NCBI GenBank assembly: GCA_002366835.1
Contig: DFBZ01000018.1
Location: 3,360-67,359, forward strand
Length of the DNA stretch: 64,000 bases
Reading direction: 5' to 3'
Source of the DNA: Gammaproteobacteria bacterium UBA3067
GTDB lineage: Bacteria > Pseudomonadota > Gammaproteobacteria > Pseudomonadales > UBA3067
Shown here: piece after piece, positions 1 through 9,362 of the stretch
How the letters are laid out: each line of letters opens with the position of its first letter
Position numbering within the stretch: position 1 is the first letter of the stretch
The notes under the pieces: model-generated
The model's database searches: none
Seen by the model: only the letters and a program-made list of their open reading frames with translations
What the model was told of the DNA's origin: nothing
Position numbers and translations under genes: made by a program

Positions 1-103
1 GTAGAATTTCAACAGCCTGCTAATCCTCTATCTTAAAGCTTACTTGTCCTTTCGCCTAGGAGCTTACCGAAAAACACGCCGCCAAAAAATGTCCTTGCCT
101 AAT

Positions 104-171
104 CCTAGAAACCGCAGTTGGAGTACGAAATTCTGCACAAGCTCTTGCCGCCCCCCACTGAGGTTTCTAGG
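104..171. repeat. Small interspersed inverted-repeat element, copy A
   Basis: The left arm CCTAGAAACCGCAGTTGG and the right arm CCACTGAGGTTTCTAGG are imperfect inverted repeats around about 33 bases. The same arm sequence recurs at 4579 and, inverted, at 24303-24462. It looks like a short MITE or REP-type element without coding capacity. Apart from this element and a palindrome at 430-446, I see no gene in positions 1-482. Confidence 0.6.
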
Positions 172-429
172 TTAATTGTAGTTATTTTTTACTTTCCAAG
201 CGCTCTAATCCCTTAAAAAACGACAGCCCCAGATCAGAAACAAAATGAATAGACGGTATTTTCGGGGCCACCCGACCATAAGACGAAGATATAACACTCT
301 GTATTTAAAGTGCTTTTAAAGATGCCAAACCTAAAAGCCCCCTTAAACTCCGACGGGATCTGACAGACCCCTTATCCCATACTTTTTTATTCAGTTTGTT
401 AAATAATGCTGTAGAATGGCTAGTTTCGG

Positions 430-446
430 CGTTCAAACGAACGTTT
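430..446. promoter_or_regulatory. Palindromic candidate operator upstream of the hydrolase
   Basis: CGTTCAAACGAACG is an inverted repeat (CGTTC-N4-GAACG), overlapped by an AAAC-N4-GTTT pair. It lies about 37 bases before the hydrolase start and just after a possible -10 box (TAGAAT, 412-417). The position suits a TetR-type repressor site, but no regulator gene sits beside it, so the role is a guess. Confidence 0.25.
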
Positions 447-482
447 TAATAAAAGCCTCAGAACATTAGCCAGGATGAATTT

Positions 483-1364
483 ATGCAGCAATATCAAGAT
501 AATATGGCGCCGGAATGGTTTATAAAAGCAGTCAACACTCCCTATGTCGACAAATATATTGAAGTAGAAGGCAGCAAAATTCACTACCAGCACTGGAGTA
601 ACACGGGAGAAAAACAAGGCCTTTTACTTGTCCATGGTGGCGGAGCACATTCTCACTGGTGGGATTTTATCGCGCCCTCCTTCTTGGAAAGCTTCGATGT
701 AGCTGCCATTGATATCAGCGGAATGGGAGACAGTGAACATCGAGAGCAATACTCACTAGATCTGTTCGCAAAGGAGATTATCTCTGTCTGCGAGGACGCT
801 GGTTTTGGCAACGATACAATCGTTGCAGCCCACAGCTTCGGTGGCTTGGGAACATTACAAGCTGCTATTAACTATCCAGACCGTCTCAAAGGTATAGTAG
901 TTGTGGACTCTGCAATCTTCCCACCAGAGTTCAAAGGCACCAATGACATGAAGGGCACCCCCTTCAAAAGCAAAAAAGTCTATCCCGATTTGGAGTCAGG
1001 CCTATGCCGATTCAGATTAGTCCCGCCCCAGCCCTGTGAAAATGATTATATCGTACGCTTTGTTGCGCGCACGTCCATCGGTGAAGTAGAAGGCGGCTGG
1101 TCGTGGAAGTTTGATATGGAGTTCTTACAAAAAACTGAGATGGGCGATCTTTCCGACAGAGTTCGAGATATCAAGATTAAAACCTCTGTCGTTTACGGTG
1201 AAAAGAGCATGCTATTTATGCCGGCCATGATGGACTTCATGAAATCTGTCTACCATGAAGACGTGCCTTTTATTATGCTTCCCGACGCGCAACACCACCT
1301 ATTCCTGGATAAACCTTTAGAGTTTATTGCCCTTATGAAAGAAACTCTAAAGGCCTACCAGTAA
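483..1364 (+). CDS. Alpha/beta hydrolase
   Basis: A 293-residue single-domain alpha/beta hydrolase fold protein. HGGG at residues 51-54 would form the oxyanion hole, AHSFGG near 116-121 carries the predicted nucleophile Ser118, and a late His in the LPDAQHH segment (about 268-274) is the likely catalytic base. No signal peptide, so it is probably cytoplasmic. AGGA lies about 7 bases before the ATG. It is monocistronic and convergent with the MATE gene. The substrate cannot be told from sequence: esterase, epoxide hydrolase-like or C-C hydrolase are all possible for this superfamily. Confidence 0.85.
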   Translation: MQQYQDNMAPEWFIKAVNTPYVDKYIEVEGSKIHYQHWSNTGEKQGLLLVHGGGAHSHWWDFIAPSFLESFDVAAIDISGMGDSEHREQYSLDLFAKEIISVCEDAGFGNDTIVAAHSFGGLGTLQAAINYPDRLKGIVVVDSAIFPPEFKGTNDMKGTPFKSKKVYPDLESGLCRFRLVPPQPCENDYIVRFVARTSIGEVEGGWSWKFDMEFLQKTEMGDLSDRVRDIKIKTSVVYGEKSMLFMPAMMDFMKSVYHEDVPFIMLPDAQHHLFLDKPLEFIALMKETLKAYQ

Positions 1365-1421
1365 AGTCGAATGCATTCTCATTCCCGCCCTTTCTGTGAG
1401 CCTCGCGTAATATCGAGGCTT

Positions 1422-2798
1422 TCAAGCATTCTCTAGTCGCTCCAGTTTATTGAGGCGATCCTTGATCAAGAAATAGCTAAAAATACCGATAATAGTATTG
1501 GCCAAAGCGGCCCCCATATAGACCCCCTCTACACCGAATAATAGTGCCCCCGCGTAAGCGAAAGGAACGGTCAAACCAAATAAGCGTAACAGACTTATCA
1601 GTATCGCCACTGAAGGTTGATGCAAGGCATTCAAAATCGAAATGGACAACATGGATACACCCAAAAAGCCGAAGCTAATGGGCTGAATCCATAAGTAGCG
1701 TCTCAGCACCTCTGCCACTTCCGCCTCATCGGTGAAAATCCCCGCTAAAGCCGAGGAGAAAAAAATAAGCACAATAGCAACACCGAGCTGCCATATAAAA
1801 GCAAAGCGAAACCCCAGTTGAACTGCCTTGCGTACCCGCTGAAGCTTTCCGGCACCGTGGTTTTGCCCCACCATAACGCCAACACCTGCCGTCAAGGACA
1901 TCACCACTAACATGAGCATCGGTTCCAGCCGCGCACCCACCCCTGTCGCCGCGACTGCCGCTTCGCCAAACTGTGCCACCAGCGCAATAATGATCATCAT
2001 CGCTATTGGTGCCATCAGGTTGTTCAATGCGGCCGGCATCGCAATTCGAAGCACCTGCCTCCACGAATCCAGAAGCTGATTCACAGTGGGTAAGACAAAC
2101 TCAATCAGGTTTTCCCTACGAATCAGAATCGTGAGTGCTGCCGTGCAGGAAAACCCCCAAGCGAGAACCGAAGAAAGCGCCGCCCCTTTCATGCCCAATT
2201 CTGGGAAAGGCCCAAGGCCAAAAATAAGCAAAGGATCAAGAACACCATTAATAAGCGCCGATACGGACATAATAAAACTTGGTGATTTTGTATCACCACT
2301 CGCCCTCAAGGCACCATTGCTTACCATGGGCACCACGAGCACCATAATCCCCATCAACCACACGGACATGTACTCCTGAATCAAAGGAAGCAATTGTTCG
2401 TCCGCCCCCATCGCCCGAAAGATGGGTTCCAACATCGCCAGCCCAAGCACAGACACGCCGCCCAATAAAAGAATGGCCAGAATAATAGTGTGAGTAAGGA
2501 TTCGGCGCGCCAAGGCCCTGTCTCCACGCCCAAATAGACGAGCCAACACTGCCGACGTGCCCGATGAAAAGCCCAAATTCAAAGCGAACACTGCTGCCGT
2601 AATGGGTACGGTAAATGCCATCGCTGCCAGTGGCTTCGCGCCCAGCATGCCTATGTAGAAGGCATCAACAAGGTTAAAGGCCATTATCGCCACAATGCCA
2701 ATAATCATCGGCACGGTGAGCCGATAAAGACAGGTTGCCTCTGGGTCTTCTAATAGGTTCGCTTTCTTCTCCGATTTTAATGCCGATCTCTGCGCCAT
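1422..2798 (-). CDS. MATE family efflux transporter
   Basis: A 458-residue integral membrane protein with about twelve hydrophobic segments in the two-bundle arrangement of MATE exporters (NorM/DinF type). The first bundle opens with the typical pattern around VPMIIGIVAIMAFNLVDAF. MATE proteins expel cationic drugs or metabolites in exchange for Na+ or H+. The length is normal for the family. GGGGAG precedes the ATG at a good distance. It is monocistronic, and its promoter region abuts that of yaaA, which is divergent. Substrate and coupling ion are not predictable here. Confidence 0.92.
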   Translation of the reverse strand: MAQRSALKSEKKANLLEDPEATCLYRLTVPMIIGIVAIMAFNLVDAFYIGMLGAKPLAAMAFTVPITAAVFALNLGFSSGTSAVLARLFGRGDRALARRILTHTIILAILLLGGVSVLGLAMLEPIFRAMGADEQLLPLIQEYMSVWLMGIMVLVVPMVSNGALRASGDTKSPSFIMSVSALINGVLDPLLIFGLGPFPELGMKGAALSSVLAWGFSCTAALTILIRRENLIEFVLPTVNQLLDSWRQVLRIAMPAALNNLMAPIAMMIIIALVAQFGEAAVAATGVGARLEPMLMLVVMSLTAGVGVMVGQNHGAGKLQRVRKAVQLGFRFAFIWQLGVAIVLIFFSSALAGIFTDEAEVAEVLRRYLWIQPISFGFLGVSMLSISILNALHQPSVAILISLLRLFGLTVPFAYAGALLFGVEGVYMGAALANTIIGIFSYFLIKDRLNKLERLENA

Positions 2799-2961
2799 TA
2801 ACTCCCCAGCGGAATAAAAAATGATAAGGCCGGTATACTAACAGACCAGATTGCCGTGTCAGTGCTCAGTACGGCTTTTTTAAGCTAGGGGAGCTTGATT
2901 TCCCTCGCTTGCTCGCTTTAGAGTGGGCGCGATTGACATTTATAAAAGAGAGCAAAAAAAC

Positions 2962-3744
2962 ATGCACATCGTTATTTCCCCAGCAAAAACACTGGAATTT
3001 AACACTCCAGCAAAAACCAAAAGGCACAGCCAGCCCCAGTTTTTGCAAGAATCCAGTGAGCTCATCGAAATATTAAAACACCTCAGTACCGACGAGCTTC
3101 AATCCATGATGTCTATCAGCGAAAAGTTAGCAAACCTTAACGTGGAGCGTTTTAATTGCTGGCATCAGCCTTTCACCCAAGAAAATGCCAAACAGGCCAT
3201 CTTTGCTTTCCAGGGTGATGTTTACACTGGCCTAAATGCGGCCGAACTTGATAGCAAGGCCATTACCTATCTACAAAAACATCTCTTTATATTATCCGGC
3301 TTATATGGACTGCTGCGCCCTCTCGACTTAATGCAAGCCTATCGCCTCGAAATGGGCACCCGGCTCACCACACCAAAAGGTAATACTCTGTATCAATTTT
3401 GGGATAACAAAATAACCGATGCGTTGAATGCGGAGTTTAGCAAAGAGAAGAACCCAACGCTGATCAACCTAGCGTCAAACGAATACTCAAAAGCAATAAA
3501 AATGAAACAGTTGGACGCAGAAATTATCACCCCAGTATTCAAGGATTACAAAAATGGCCAATATAAAGTCATTAGTTTCCTCGCGAAAAAAGCCCGTGGC
3601 GCGATGGTGAATTTTCTGGCCACCGAAGGAATAAAAAACCCGACCGAGATTAAAGACTTCTGCCTGGGGGGTTACGCCTACCAGGAACACCTTTCCAGCT
3701 CTTCGGAGTGGGTGTTCACACGTGATACAAATGGAACAGAGTGA
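2962..3744 (+). CDS. yaaA: Peroxide stress protein YaaA
   Basis: A 260-residue member of the YaaA/DUF328 family, which binds DNA and limits iron-driven damage during hydrogen peroxide stress. The start is placed at the ATG giving MHIVISPAKTL, the conserved family N-terminus; the frame stays open 13 codons further upstream but those residues do not match the family. Conserved blocks SGLYGLLRPLDLMQAYRLEMG (split by family alignment around residues 113-133) and the C-terminal GGYAYQ are present. Length is normal (E. coli 258). It stands alone, divergent from the MATE gene. Confidence 0.93.
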   Translation: MHIVISPAKTLEFNTPAKTKRHSQPQFLQESSELIEILKHLSTDELQSMMSISEKLANLNVERFNCWHQPFTQENAKQAIFAFQGDVYTGLNAAELDSKAITYLQKHLFILSGLYGLLRPLDLMQAYRLEMGTRLTTPKGNTLYQFWDNKITDALNAEFSKEKNPTLINLASNEYSKAIKMKQLDAEIITPVFKDYKNGQYKVISFLAKKARGAMVNFLATEGIKNPTEIKDFCLGGYAYQEHLSSSSEWVFTRDTNGTE

Positions 3745-3809
3745 GCAACTCAAAGAAAACGTCTTTATACTAAACTAATAACTCCGCCAACTTTCATTCC
3801 GAGTCGAGT

Positions 3810-4574
3810 ATGCATCGCAGTCCCATCGCCATTGCATTTATTTCTATTTTTGTGTGCGCAAATGCCATGGCTCTGGGCTGTATGGGTGGAACAGTGCTTA
3901 TATCAGGAGGGTCAACCTACCCACCACTATCCTGGCAGCATGAAGGAAAGCTCAAAGGGGCCAGTATAGACTTGGTAACTAAAATATTTTCAGAGCTTAA
4001 TATTAAGGTCATTACCGACGGAGGAGGGCCGTGGAAGCGTGTCGTATTACGCGCCAAACACGGCAAAGTAGACATGCTGGTGGGTGTCCGGCGCAACCCC
4101 GAGCGAGAAAAATTTCTGGATTTTATCGAACCGCCAATCACACCGGCAGCGCAGGCAATATTTGTTCGAAAAGAAGATGATTTTGAATATTCCGATTGGA
4201 GCGACCTAAAAGGAAAGGTTGGCGCAACAACCCTTGGCGTTAGCTTTGGCTCGGAGTTTGATACATACGCCAAAGAAAACTTACTCATTGAGCCCGTAAA
4301 AACCATCAACCAGAACTTTAGAAAACTTCAGAAACATCGTATTGATTACATCCTCGCCCCCCTGCTTCCAACACTTTTATATGCTGAAAAATCAGGTTAT
4401 CGATACAAAATTAAATTTGTTCGAACACCCTTTATGATTATTAATGAGTATGTAGCTTTCTCCAAATTATCCGATTGCCGTCAACACGGTGACTATTTTA
4501 AAAAGCGAATATCGGAAATCACTGCCGATGGAACAATGGATGAGCTACTGGAAAAACAGTATTTAACTTGGTAA
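3810..4574 (+). CDS. Periplasmic solute-binding protein (SBP_bac_3 type)
   Basis: A 254-residue secreted protein with an N-terminal signal peptide (hydrophobic stretch IAIAFISIFVCANAMA, cleavage near residue 22). The mature part has the look of family 3 extracellular solute-binding proteins: an early STYPPLSW segment, a GKVDMLVGVRRNPER block near residue 90 and a DLKGKVGATTLG block near 130. Such proteins bind amino acids or related small molecules for ABC importers or sensors. No permease or ATPase gene is adjacent. A sensor role with the downstream convergent histidine kinase is conceivable but unsupported. Confidence 0.8.
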   Translation: MHRSPIAIAFISIFVCANAMALGCMGGTVLISGGSTYPPLSWQHEGKLKGASIDLVTKIFSELNIKVITDGGGPWKRVVLRAKHGKVDMLVGVRRNPEREKFLDFIEPPITPAAQAIFVRKEDDFEYSDWSDLKGKVGATTLGVSFGSEFDTYAKENLLIEPVKTINQNFRKLQKHRIDYILAPLLPTLLYAEKSGYRYKIKFVRTPFMIINEYVAFSKLSDCRQHGDYFKKRISEITADGTMDELLEKQYLTW

Positions 4575-4576
4575 TA

Positions 4577-4667
4577 ATCCTAGAAACCGCAGTTGGCCGG
4601 CCCAAACTGGAAGTTTACACTTCTATAGCAAGTTATTTTGAAAATAGAGCTTTCACCTGTTGGGTGA
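4577..4667 (+). repeat. Interspersed repeat, copy B (one-armed)
   Basis: CCTAGAAACCGCAGTTGG begins at 4579 and is followed by about 70 bases that match the inverse of 24374-24460 closely (shared stretches include CTGGAAGTTTACAC and ACCTGTTGGGTGA). The second terminal arm seen in copies A and C is missing, so this is a truncated copy. It sits directly after the solute-binding protein stop codon. Confidence 0.65.
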
Positions 4668-4718
4668 ATCCGTCTCCTCACTCGACAGCACGTTTATTGG
4701 ATAATTCAACCTAACGAA

Positions 4719-7331
4719 TTATTCGGAGGCTTCCGAGGAACTTCCAAGCCCATACTTCTCGAACACACCTTCTAGATCCTCTCGACTCACAGGTTTAGAA
4801 AGGTAATCATCCATACCAACGGATACGGCTTTTTCACGCTCTATTGAAAGCGCATGTGCGCTCAAAGCAACAATTAACAGCTTGCCTTTATCGCTAATAT
4901 GCTCAATTTGATAATCCCTGATTTTACGGGTCGCCTCCCAACCATCTAAAACCGGCATTTCACAATCCATAAGAATTAAATCAAAAGGCTCCGAGTTTAT
5001 ATAGCATTCCAATGCCTCCAAACCATTCTCCACTATCACAGGCTTTATCCCCAGCTTTTTCAACAAGCCCTTTACAACCATCTGGTTTACTAGGTTATCT
5101 TCGGCCACAAGCACCCTCAAGTGGGAATAGCTCTTGCTCACTTGCTTCGAGGTAGGTGGTGACTCGCCCAATGCACGTTCTCGTTTATTTTCGCTTAAAG
5201 CCGTAGCAAGCAGCGCTCTGAGAGTCTCTGATGAAAGGGGCTTTTCAATAGCTGAAATGGCTCCGCAATCAGAAACTTCCTCTTTGCTCGGCATACAGCG
5301 GCTCGCGGTCATTAGTACCGCTGGCTGGTTGTCCAGCAAGGCTTCACCATATAAACCCTTGACCAAATTCATGCCGTCATAATCCGGCAAATCCATATCT
5401 ACAAACAGCACATCAGGGTGATCCTTTTCTTCTTTCATGCCCGCCAGGCAAGCTCGGGCACCCTCTCCGCTGGTCACCCCGAGCACATCAAAATCCAGGC
5501 GTTTCAAAATACTTGTTATCGTCTCCAAAAAGACAATGTCATCCTCAACAACCAAGGCTTTTTTCCCACTGTAAGAGTGCTTTTTACGTTCCAATGGCAA
5601 ATGTTCACTCTTAGAGGGTTTAGAAAGAAGGGCCGTAAACCAAAACGTTGTTCCTACTCCCTTCGAACTTTCTAAGCCAATTTCACCACCCATGAGCTCA
5701 GAAAGCTGCTTCGAAATAGCCAGGCCCAGCCCTGTGCCCCCGTACTTTCGTGTGGTCGAGGAATCAGCCTGGGAAAAGGATCGAAACAGCTTAGCCTTCT
5801 CTTGTTCGTCAAGACCTATACCCGTATCAGAAACCTCAAATCGCACCAGACAGTGATCGGGCGCTATATCCTTCTCCTGTTTTACCAGAATTTGTACGCG
5901 ACCATGTTCAGTAAATTTAAAGGCATTCCCCAACAAATTAACCAAAACCTGTCGAATTCGCGTTGAATCTCCCTTTACAGTCAGCGGCAGGCCAGGCTCT
6001 ATTGTTGCTGATAATTCAACGCCTATCTCAGCAGACTTGAAAGCAAACATTGCAACACAGTCATCAATAAGCTCCTCCAGGTCAAAACAGGATGATTCTA
6101 TTTCCATCATTCCCGCTTCAATTTTCGAATAATCCAGTACATCATTAATAATCGACAACAAGACCTGGCCTGAACTTACTATGGTTTTTACATATCGACG
6201 TTGCTCCTCCGATAGCGACGTATCATTAAGCAGCTCAGTCATTCCCAGCACACCGTTCATCGGTGTACGAATCTCATGGCTCATATTTGCCAGGAATTCA
6301 CTTTTAGCGCGCAAGGCTTGCTCTAGTTTTTTTGTTCTCTCTTCAACTTTTTGCTCAAGCTCCCTGTGGTAACTACTTAACTGGGCATTTTTCCTACTCA
6401 GGTCCATCTGCATCACAATAAATGTTCTGACCAAAACGCCCAATTCATCTTGCCGGTCGACAAGGCCATTCTCCTTTAACTCAGAGTTTAACTCCCTGCC
6501 GCGCCGCTCACCCAGATCCAGGCGCTGCATTGCATCAGTGATCACCTCCAAGGGCTGACCGACCATTCTTTTCAATACAACATAGGAGATCAGCCAGAGA
6601 AACAAGGTTTTTACCAATGCATTCACCATGGTAATAAAAAACGTATACATTGCTCGCTCTATCACCACGTCTGGACTGGAAAACACCACCACGCTTCCCA
6701 TTTTTTCGCGGCCACCAATAGCTCGCTGATAGTAAACAGGCCTTTCGTAGCGATACAAAGTTGGAGATAAAGACTCTCCTGAATCAAAGAACAGCTCTAC
6801 ATCTGGCATAGCCATTCCACTATTAGCTGCGGAGTCGAGATGTATCACCGGCTCACCAGGGCGCTGTATCTGGCCAACTGCCAGCACTTCTGCTCCATCA
6901 GCTTCCAACACCCTCACGCCAAAGATAAATTCATTCGACAAAATTCCGCGGGAGGTCGAAATCATCTGCTCGTCATCGAGATTCCAAAATGCCTGGGCCA
7001 TAATCGGCTCAAATGTATCAAGCATATGCAGTACCTCAGCACCAAGCCGCTCTTTTTCATGCTCGTATTCCAGAGCAAGCTGAACCAAGGTTACCGCTAC
7101 CGCTACAGAAAAGTAGAGAGTAAAAGCGATGCGTAGCAAACGCGCTGCCAAAGAAGCCCTTACAGTGACTGCTGGCGTTTTTTTAGAAAGGTTCGCGTTT
7201 TCTTCAGGTGTACGGTCGTTGTTAAGCAGCGGGGTTTTATCCAAGGGTGTCGTCCTATTCTCTATCCAAACCCAGCCCTCTAAGGGCTGCCTCATTATGA
7301 AGAAGACCATGGAATAAGCTTGCGTTAGCAA
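4719..7331 (-). CDS. Hybrid sensor histidine kinase with two receivers
   Basis: An 870-residue hybrid kinase. Order: membrane segment near 62-85, periplasmic sensor region (about 86-230), second membrane segment near 235-255, HAMP (about 256-310), coiled coil, HisKA with phospho-acceptor His352 in [12 protein letters not shown], HATPase_c with GTGLGLAIS, then two receiver domains, the second holding [14 protein letters not shown]. No Hpt domain is visible, so it probably passes phosphate to a separate Hpt protein. The start is uncertain: the open frame begins with TTG, with ATG codons at 7310 and 7295 as alternatives. No output regulator lies beside it. Confidence 0.9.
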   Translation of the reverse strand: MLTQAYSMVFFIMRQPLEGWVWIENRTTPLDKTPLLNNDRTPEENANLSKKTPAVTVRASLAARLLRIAFTLYFSVAVAVTLVQLALEYEHEKERLGAEVLHMLDTFEPIMAQAFWNLDDEQMISTSRGILSNEFIFGVRVLEADGAEVLAVGQIQRPGEPVIHLDSAANSGMAMPDVELFFDSGESLSPTLYRYERPVYYQRAIGGREKMGSVVVFSSPDVVIERAMYTFFITMVNALVKTLFLWLISYVVLKRMVGQPLEVITDAMQRLDLGERRGRELNSELKENGLVDRQDELGVLVRTFIVMQMDLSRKNAQLSSYHRELEQKVEERTKKLEQALRAKSEFLANMSHEIRTPMNGVLGMTELLNDTSLSEEQRRYVKTIVSSGQVLLSIINDVLDYSKIEAGMMEIESSCFDLEELIDDCVAMFAFKSAEIGVELSATIEPGLPLTVKGDSTRIRQVLVNLLGNAFKFTEHGRVQILVKQEKDIAPDHCLVRFEVSDTGIGLDEQEKAKLFRSFSQADSSTTRKYGGTGLGLAISKQLSELMGGEIGLESSKGVGTTFWFTALLSKPSKSEHLPLERKKHSYSGKKALVVEDDIVFLETITSILKRLDFDVLGVTSGEGARACLAGMKEEKDHPDVLFVDMDLPDYDGMNLVKGLYGEALLDNQPAVLMTASRCMPSKEEVSDCGAISAIEKPLSSETLRALLATALSENKRERALGESPPTSKQVSKSYSHLRVLVAEDNLVNQMVVKGLLKKLGIKPVIVENGLEALECYINSEPFDLILMDCEMPVLDGWEATRKIRDYQIEHISDKGKLLIVALSAHALSIEREKAVSVGMDDYLSKPVSREDLEGVFEKYGLGSSSEASE

Positions 7332-7667
7332 GTTTTTTATACCACCAAGAGGTTTTATTTATTTTAGGCACTTTGGCCGACGTAGATGGAGAGAAAGTGA
7401 CTCGGATACAAAACCCTCCATAAACCTACGCTCAGTTTAGCCTGAGTATAGCAAGTCAACGCAGCCCATAGACCTAGGCCGCGAGAAGTTTTTATTGGAC
7501 GTAAAATAAAGGCTGCCATTAGACAAAGACGGATGAGGACTGGGCAGTGCAATACTGTTTAAAATCAAGTAGACTTAAACCACTTTTGGGTTTACTAATG
7601 GCTGTATGCCAAGCACTAGATACCAATTATCACACGGTTTATTTATTCATTAATTAAAGGGTAAAAG
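7332..7667. other. Intergenic region between divergent kinase and rhlB
   Basis: About 336 AT-rich bases. I see no coding region and no RNA gene. It must hold the promoters of both divergent genes. A short hairpin-capable segment (TTAAACC, then GGGTTTA) lies around 7575-7600. Confidence 0.4.
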
Positions 7668-9038
7668 TTGAAGCATCTTTTCAGCAAACTGGTCTCTCGC
7701 AAAAAGGCTTCCGTCAAACCCGTTCCCAAACCCGAAGACAAACTCGCTTCAAAACAAGCCCGAAGCTCGGAGGCAACGCCTCCAAATCGAAATAAAACCT
7801 CCCAACCTCAGACGAAAAAAACCAAGCCACCCAAAAGTGACGCTTGGCTTAAAGAGATGCAAGATGCCCCGATTAAAGACGATAGCACCCGCTTTATAGA
7901 CCTCGGGTTAGACGAAACTCTTTTACACGGCATCTACGACCTAGGCTTTTTTTACTGCACACCTATCCAGGCCAAAACCCTGCCCCATACGCTTTTACGG
8001 CAAGATGCGATTGGCCATTCACAAACCGGCACCGGCAAAACTGCAGCGTTTTTAATTACAATTATCAACACCCTGCTCAACCACCGCTCCGATGAAGAGC
8101 GCTACGCCAGCGAACCCCGCGCAGCCATCATTGCTCCAACACGCGAACTAGCCCTGCAAATCGCACAAGATGCCAAGGACTTGTGCAAGCACACCCCCCT
8201 GAAAACTGCGACCCTGATAGGGGGAATAGACTACGAAAAACAGCGCAAACTGATTCAGGACCAGGTGATTGATATCGTTATCGCCACGCCCGGTCGCTTG
8301 TTAGACTTCTTATCCCAGAAGGCACTTTTTCTTGATCAACTCGAAGTGCTCGTGCTTGACGAAGCAGACAGAATGCTCGATATGGGCTTTATTCCCCAGG
8401 TAACAAATATCGTGCGCGCTACCCCTCCAAAAGAAAGCCGACAAACACTTTTATTCAGCGCCACCTTTCCTAGCGAAGTGCTAAAACTGGCTGAAGGCTG
8501 GACCCTGAACCCCATGAAGGTGGCCGTTGCACCAGAGCAGGTAGCCACGAAAAATGTCGACCAGAAACTGTACCTGGTCACCGCCAAAGATAAATACAAA
8601 GTCCTGCTCAATCTCCTCCAGCAAAAAGAGCTTACACAGGCTATTATCTTCGCGAACAGGCGCGATGAGACGCGACGCCTTACCGAGTTTCTTAAAAGAA
8701 AAGGCATTCAATGCGCCATGCTATCTGGAGAAGTGGCACAAAACCTTCGCCTGAAAACATTGGAAAACTTCCGCAGTGGAAAGGTGCCTATATTGGTCGC
8801 CACCGATGTAGCGGGCCGGGGAATCCATGTTGACAACATCAGCCACGTCATCAACTTTTCTTTGCCAGAAGATCCAGAGGACTACATTCATCGAATTGGC
8901 CGCACCGGTCGTGCGGGATCGAGCGGCACCGCCATCAGTTTCGCCTGTGAGGATGACTCTTTTCTAATCCCCGCTCTTGAAGAGCTACTAGGGGAGCCAC
9001 TGGATTGCAGCCAACCCCCAGAAGAGTTACTCCGTTAG
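7668..9038 (+). CDS. rhlB: ATP-dependent RNA helicase RhlB
   Basis: A 456-residue DEAD-box RNA helicase. A basic low-complexity N-terminal tail (about 1-65) precedes the core. Motifs seen: TPIQ (Q motif), SQTGTGKT (I), PTRELA (Ia), TPGRL (Ib), DEAD within VLVLDEADRMLDMGF (II), SAT (III), ATDVAGRGI (V) and HRIGRTGRAG (VI). The tail plus core organisation matches Pseudomonas-type RhlB, the helicase partner of the RNA degradosome. Translation begins at TTG, with AAAGGG 5 bases before it; no ATG fits the tail. A motif-depleted paralogue follows at 9363. Confidence 0.9.
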   Translation: MKHLFSKLVSRKKASVKPVPKPEDKLASKQARSSEATPPNRNKTSQPQTKKTKPPKSDAWLKEMQDAPIKDDSTRFIDLGLDETLLHGIYDLGFFYCTPIQAKTLPHTLLRQDAIGHSQTGTGKTAAFLITIINTLLNHRSDEERYASEPRAAIIAPTRELALQIAQDAKDLCKHTPLKTATLIGGIDYEKQRKLIQDQVIDIVIATPGRLLDFLSQKALFLDQLEVLVLDEADRMLDMGFIPQVTNIVRATPPKESRQTLLFSATFPSEVLKLAEGWTLNPMKVAVAPEQVATKNVDQKLYLVTAKDKYKVLLNLLQQKELTQAIIFANRRDETRRLTEFLKRKGIQCAMLSGEVAQNLRLKTLENFRSGKVPILVATDVAGRGIHVDNISHVINFSLPEDPEDYIHRIGRTGRAGSSGTAISFACEDDSFLIPALEELLGEPLDCSQPPEELLR

Positions 9039-9178
9039 ACCACTACCCCTTTAGGCCGCCTCGCTCACCCACAAGAAGCCCCGGCCTGACACAACTTATT
9101 AAGAAATTGCGCACCACTGGCGCTTAATCACAGCCTCCAGTATAATGCCATTCGTGTGCATTTTTGCCAATTTCGCCA

Positions 9179-9293
9179 GTAACAGCCCTGTTACTATAAC
9201 TTGGTCGCCTTCTAAGAGGCTTATCTCTCCCAAAAGAACGAGACTCAAAGGCTCTTATTTTTAGTTTTTAGCTAGAAGAAGGGGGCGACCAAA
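9179..9293 (+). ncRNA. Candidate structured RNA or leader between rhlB and the pseudo-helicase
   Basis: The 324-base gap after rhlB contains nested inverted repeats. GTAACAG-CC-CTGTTAC forms a tight hairpin at about 9179-9194. TTGGTCGCCTTCT at 9201 pairs with the inverse segment AGAAGGGGGCGACCAA ending at 9292, enclosing about 60 bases that can pair imperfectly (AAGAGGC near 9214 with GGCTCTT near 9250). A possible -10 box, TATAAT, lies at 9141. It could be a small RNA, a 5' leader of the downstream gene, or only a stable mRNA end. I recognise no named family. Confidence 0.35.
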
Positions 9294-9362
9294 TATTGCC
9301 AGGAAGGCAGCCTACTATTGCTAAACTATAACTATTCACAGCCCACTCGTTGAGGTTCTAGA

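Noticed and set aside
1726..2064. Minus-strand ORF inside the MATE gene
   Set aside because: It is in another frame of a clear membrane transporter, Cys/Gly-rich and without a ribosome binding site.
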